From assembly GCF_019924635.1 (NCBI RefSeq), contig NZ_CP065037.1:2046001-2110000 (forward strand): DNA of 64,000 nucleotides, written 5' to 3'. How positions within the stretch are numbered: position 1 is the stretch's first letter; each line of letters begins with the position of its first letter. Below, piece by piece: positions 61,098 through 64,000 of the stretch. Under the pieces are notes generated by a model. The model was not told where the DNA came from, made no database searches, and saw nothing but the letters and a program-made list of their open reading frames with translations. Source of the DNA: Leifsonia sp. ZF2019. Its GTDB lineage: Bacteria; Actinomycetota; Actinomycetes; Actinomycetales; Microbacteriaceae. The translations under genes were made by a program, and so were the position numbers.

Positions 61098-62486
61098 GTG
61101 GTCCTCCCGCCCCTCGCGCGGCAGCTCGACGACTGGGTCGATCCTGCCGACGCCTTCGTCGCCCTGTTCGGGCCCGACTCCGCCGTCGCCCCCGGCGTCG
61201 ACGCCGTCTGGCTGGATAGCGGGCCGGGCGCGACGTCGGGCCGCAGTATCCTCGGCACCGGCAGCCGTGTCCTCACCGCCTCGGCGGCGCGCCGGAGGGT
61301 CGTCGTCGACGGCGTGCCCACCCCCGGCGGCGTGCTGGATGCGCTGCGGCGCGAAGTCACGTCGTCGCGCGCCGCGCGCACCCCGGGATCGCCGCTCGGC
61401 TGGACCGGCTGGATCGGCTACGAGAGCGGAGCAGTCGCACTCGGCGTTCCGACGCGGGCCGGCGACGGCGCGGACTCCGCGCTGCTGCTCCTCGACCGCG
61501 CCGCCGTGTTCGACCACGCGACGGGTCGGGTCGAGCTGATCGCCGACGACCTGCCGGAGGGCTCCGACTGGCTGGAGGCGGCCGCGCGGGCACTGAGTGC
61601 GAGCGCCGGGGCCGCGGACGCGCACCTCGCCGAGCATCCTGCGCCCCCCGCCAGGGCGGCGTGGCGGCACACCGAGGACGAGTACCTGGACATGATCCGC
61701 GCCTGCCGGGACGCGATCTGCGCCGGGGACGCCTACCAGCTCTGCCTCACGAACCTCGCGACCGCCCGTACCGCGGCGGATCCCCTCGCCGTGCACCTGC
61801 GGCTCCGCACGGCGAGTCCGGCGCACCACGCGGGGTTCCTGCGGATCGGGGGCGAGACGCTGGTCAGCTCGTCTCCGGAGCAATTCCTGCGGGTGACGTC
61901 GGACGGCCGCGTGCGCACGAAGCCGATCAAGGGCACGCGGCCGCGAGGCACGACTCCCGCGGCCGATGTCGCCCTGCGCGCCGAACTGGAGGCGAGCGAG
62001 AAGGAGCGCGCGGAGAACGTCATGATCGTCGACCTCATGCGCAACGACCTCGGGCGCGTGTGCGAGGTGGGGACGGTGGAGGTGAGCCGGCTGCTGGCCG
62101 TCGAGAGCTACGCGCAGGTCCACCAGCTGGTGAGCACGGTCGAGGGACGACTGCGGTCGGGGATGACAGCCGTCGACGCGGTCGCGGCCTGCTTCCCGGC
62201 AGGTTCGATGACGGGCGCTCCGAAGCTCAGCGCGATGACGATCCTCGCCGGTCTCGAGCGGGGGCCGCGCGGCGTCTACGCCGGCTGCTTCGGGATGTTC
62301 GGCGCCGACGGTTCGGCGGATCTCGCGATGGTGATCCGCAGCCTCCGATTCCGCGACGGAGGTGTGGAGATCGGCGCGGGCGGCGGCATCACGGCGCTGT
62401 CCGTCCCGTCCGAGGAGGTGGAGGAGGTGCGGGTGAAGGCGTCCGCGCTGCTGCGTGCGGCGGGACTCTCCGCCTCCGCTCTCTGA
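61098..62486 (+). CDS. pabB: Aminodeoxychorismate synthase component I
   Basis: 462 residues from GTG 61098. Chorismate-binding enzyme: RTKPIKGTRPRGTTPAADV, SEKERAENVMIVDLMRNDLG, RVCEVGTVEVSRLLAVESYA, FPAGSMTGAPKLSAM. The Lys in PIKGT is the PabB-type residue that replaces Ala of anthranilate synthase, so this is PabB rather than TrpE. It makes aminodeoxychorismate with a glutamine amidotransferase (PabA), not present in the window. Divergent from pabC. Confidence 0.92.
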   Translation: MVLPPLARQLDDWVDPADAFVALFGPDSAVAPGVDAVWLDSGPGATSGRSILGTGSRVLTASAARRRVVVDGVPTPGGVLDALRREVTSSRAARTPGSPLGWTGWIGYESGAVALGVPTRAGDGADSALLLLDRAAVFDHATGRVELIADDLPEGSDWLEAAARALSASAGAADAHLAEHPAPPARAAWRHTEDEYLDMIRACRDAICAGDAYQLCLTNLATARTAADPLAVHLRLRTASPAHHAGFLRIGGETLVSSSPEQFLRVTSDGRVRTKPIKGTRPRGTTPAADVALRAELEASEKERAENVMIVDLMRNDLGRVCEVGTVEVSRLLAVESYAQVHQLVSTVEGRLRSGMTAVDAVAACFPAGSMTGAPKLSAMTILAGLERGPRGVYAGCFGMFGADGSADLAMVIRSLRFRDGGVEIGAGGGITALSVPSEEVEEVRVKASALLRAAGLSASAL

Positions 62487-62659
62487 CCCGGCCCGTCTTG
62501 GCGTCCGCTGGGAACGGACTGGACACCTCCGACGTTTAGTAGTCTGGAGACCCGGGCTTCGTGCCCGGCGTCTGCTTCGCCGCCCACTCCGCCCGACGCT
62601 CCGCCGTCCGGCGCGACCGGACGGCGCCGACACAGCGCTAGCGAGAAAACAGGAGCCCC
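62487..62659 (+). promoter_or_regulatory. leuS promoter and 5' leader with two hairpins
   Basis: TAGTCT at 62540-62545 is the probable -10, giving a transcript start near 62552. The leader of about 108 nt begins with CCGGGC/GCCCGG (62552-62557 and 62563-62568, loop TTCGT) and then has a 10-bp perfect stem, 62602-62611 with 62617-62626 (arm CGCCGTCCGG, loop CGCGA). I see no T-box specifier or AGGGTGG-like antiterminator. AGGAG (62651-62655) is the ribosome site. Confidence 0.5.
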
Positions 62660-64000
62660 GTGGCACACCAGCACGATTCAGGGAGCACGCCCGCCGAGGG
62701 CGCGCAGTACGACTTCGCCGCCATCCAGAGCAAGTGGCTTCCGGTCTGGGACGAGCTGAAGCCGTTCGCCACGGACGACCCGGACGACACGCGCCCCCGC
62801 AAGTACATCCTCGACATGTTCCCGTACCCCTCCGGCGACCTGCACATGGGCCACGCCGAGGCGTACGCGCTGGGCGACGTCATCGCCCGCTACTGGCGGC
62901 AGCAGGGCTTCAACGTGCTGCACCCGATCGGCTGGGACGCCTTCGGCCTGCCCGCCGAGGGCGCGGCGATCAAGCGCAACCTGGACCCGCGCGACTGGAC
63001 GTACGACAACATCGCGCAGCAGAAGGCCAGCATGCGCCGCTACGCCCCCAGCTTCGACTGGGATCGCGTGCTGCAGACGTGCGACCCGGACTACTACCGC
63101 TGGAACCAGTGGCTGTTCCTGAAGCTGTACGAGAAGGGCCTGGCCTACCGCAAGGCGAGTCAGGTCAACTGGTGTCCCTTCGACCAGACCGTGCTGGCCA
63201 ACGAACAGGTCGTCAACGGGCGCTGCGAGCGCTGCGACAATCTGGTGACCAAGAAGAAGCTGACCCAGTGGTACTTCCGGATCACGGACTACGCCGACCG
63301 CCTGCTGGATGACCTGAAGCAGCTGGAGGGCGCGTGGCCCTCCAAGGTGCTGAGCATGCAGCGCAACTGGATCGGCCGCTCGACCGGCGCCGACGTGCAG
63401 TTCGCCATCGAAGGCCGCGAGGAGCCCGTGACGGTCTACACGACCCGACCCGACACGCTCTACGGTGTGACGTTCATGGTCGTCGCGCCCGACTCCGACC
63501 TGGCCGCCGAGCTGGTCGAGGGCGCCCGCCCGGAGGTGCGCCAGCGCTTCGACGAGTACCTGGAGACCGTCCGCGGCACGACGGAGATGGACCGGCTGAG
63601 CACGGAGCGCGAGAAGACAGGCGTCTTCCTGGAGCGTCACGCGGTCAACCCGCTGACCGGCGAGCGCATCCCGATCTGGGCGGCCGACTACGTGCTGAGC
63701 GACTACGGCCACGGGGCGATCATGGCCGTACCCGCGCACGACCAGCGCGACCTGGACTTCGCGCGCGCCTTCGATCTGCCGGTGCGCGTGGTCGTCGACA
63801 CGACCCAGCCGGTGACGGGCGTCATCCCGGTGATCCCCGTCGACCCGGAGACGGGCGAGCCGATGATGCCGGAGGGCGCTCCGCCGGAGAACCCGTCCGA
63901 GACGGGCGTCGCTCTGACCGGCGAGGGACGCCTGATCAATTCGGGGCCGTTCGACGGCCTGAGCAAGTCCAACGCGATCCGCAGGGTGACCGAGGCGCTA
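62660..64000 (+). CDS. leuS: Leucyl-tRNA synthetase, N-terminal part (runs off the window)
   Basis: The first 447 codons from GTG 62660, preceded by AGGAG. Class I synthetase: HIGH motif as HMGH in [20 protein letters not shown], then [13 protein letters not shown], a zinc-type segment [20 protein letters not shown], and the CP1 editing domain with [20 protein letters not shown] and [16 protein letters not shown]. It charges tRNA(Leu) and edits mischarged products. The KMSKS motif lies beyond the window. The frame is open to base 64000. Confidence 0.97.
   Translation, partial: MAHQHDSGSTPAEGAQYDFAAIQSKWLPVWDELKPFATDDPDDTRPRKYILDMFPYPSGDLHMGHAEAYALGDVIARYWRQQGFNVLHPIGWDAFGLPAEGAAIKRNLDPRDWTYDNIAQQKASMRRYAPSFDWDRVLQTCDPDYYRWNQWLFLKLYEKGLAYRKASQVNWCPFDQTVLANEQVVNGRCERCDNLVTKKKLTQWYFRITDYADRLLDDLKQLEGAWPSKVLSMQRNWIGRSTGADVQFAIEGREEPVTVYTTRPDTLYGVTFMVVAPDSDLAAELVEGARPEVRQRFDEYLETVRGTTEMDRLSTEREKTGVFLERHAVNPLTGERIPIWAADYVLSDYGHGAIMAVPAHDQRDLDFARAFDLPVRVVVDTTQPVTGVIPVIPVDPETGEPMMPEGAPPENPSETGVALTGEGRLINSGPFDGLSKSNAIRRVTEAL

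Noticed and set aside
61098..62486. Anthranilate synthase component I (trpE) instead of pabB
   Set aside because: The PIKGT lysine is the aminodeoxychorismate synthase residue, and pabC is its direct divergent neighbour.
62487..62659. T-box riboswitch before leuS
   Set aside because: Hairpins exist but no specifier loop or T-box consensus could be found.
62678..63739. Minus-strand open frame antisense to leuS
   Set aside because: leuS is unmistakable on the plus strand although it has no stop inside the window; the antisense frame has no motifs.

Overview
The window is GC-rich, densely packed chromosomal DNA from an actinobacterium. Many genes overlap by 4 bp (ATGA or GTGA), GTG starts are frequent, and the order dxr-rseP-ispG is the actinobacterial one. 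Protein flavour (Fn3/Ig-like secreted protein with a Ser/Thr kinase, BlaI/M56 beside cydABDC) suggests Microbacteriaceae such as Leifsonia; that placement is inference. No rRNA, tRNA, IS element, prophage or CRISPR array was seen. Both ends cut genes: an aldehyde dehydrogenase on the left and leuS on the right.

Layout. 1-5580: acid catabolism, with an aldehyde dehydrogenase, a glutaryl-CoA-dehydrogenase-like enzyme and a CoA transferase on the minus strand, opposed by a GntR regulator coupled to a soluble Cache-domain protein. 5628-20555: a signalling and cell-surface cluster (FHA protein, PP2C phosphatase, Ser/Thr kinase with extracellular Fn3-like domain, 1982-residue Ig-like/Fn3 protein, MoxR ATPase, DUF58 protein, transglutaminase-fold protein lacking catalytic Cys and His, zinc-ribbon/FHA protein). 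20581-36097: amino-nitrogen metabolism (alanine dehydrogenase, polyamine-type ABC importer, asparaginase, two GABA transaminases) interrupted by OsmC, an acyltransferase, an FtsX-type ABC exporter with its two-component system, and a secreted protein of unknown function. 36201-44189: housekeeping (FKBP lipoprotein, Dxr, RseP/Rip1 protease, IspG, RNB nuclease, ProS). 44209-53036: FUSC exporter, AlkZ-like protein, App1 phosphatase, TetR regulators, quaternary-amine ABC importer, DedA protein. 53109-60311: M56 protease and BlaI repressor divergent from cydABDC, with two near-identical palindromic operators between them. 60286-62486: pabC and pabB, divergent from a 17-bp promoter. 62660-64000: start of leuS.

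The most interesting signals are: (1) the kinase/phosphatase/FHA plus giant surface protein plus MoxR-DUF58-pseudotransglutaminase cluster; (2) a recurrent leaderless promoter design, a TANNNT-like -10 ending 6 (sometimes 7) nt before the start codon at about fifteen transcription-unit starts, including a single 17-bp segment serving pabC and pabB in opposite directions; (3) BlaI-type operators in the cydA promoter, linking a beta-lactam-type sensor pair to terminal-oxidase control. Several convergent gene pairs are closed by strong bidirectional hairpins.

All assignments come from reading motifs by eye; no database search was run.
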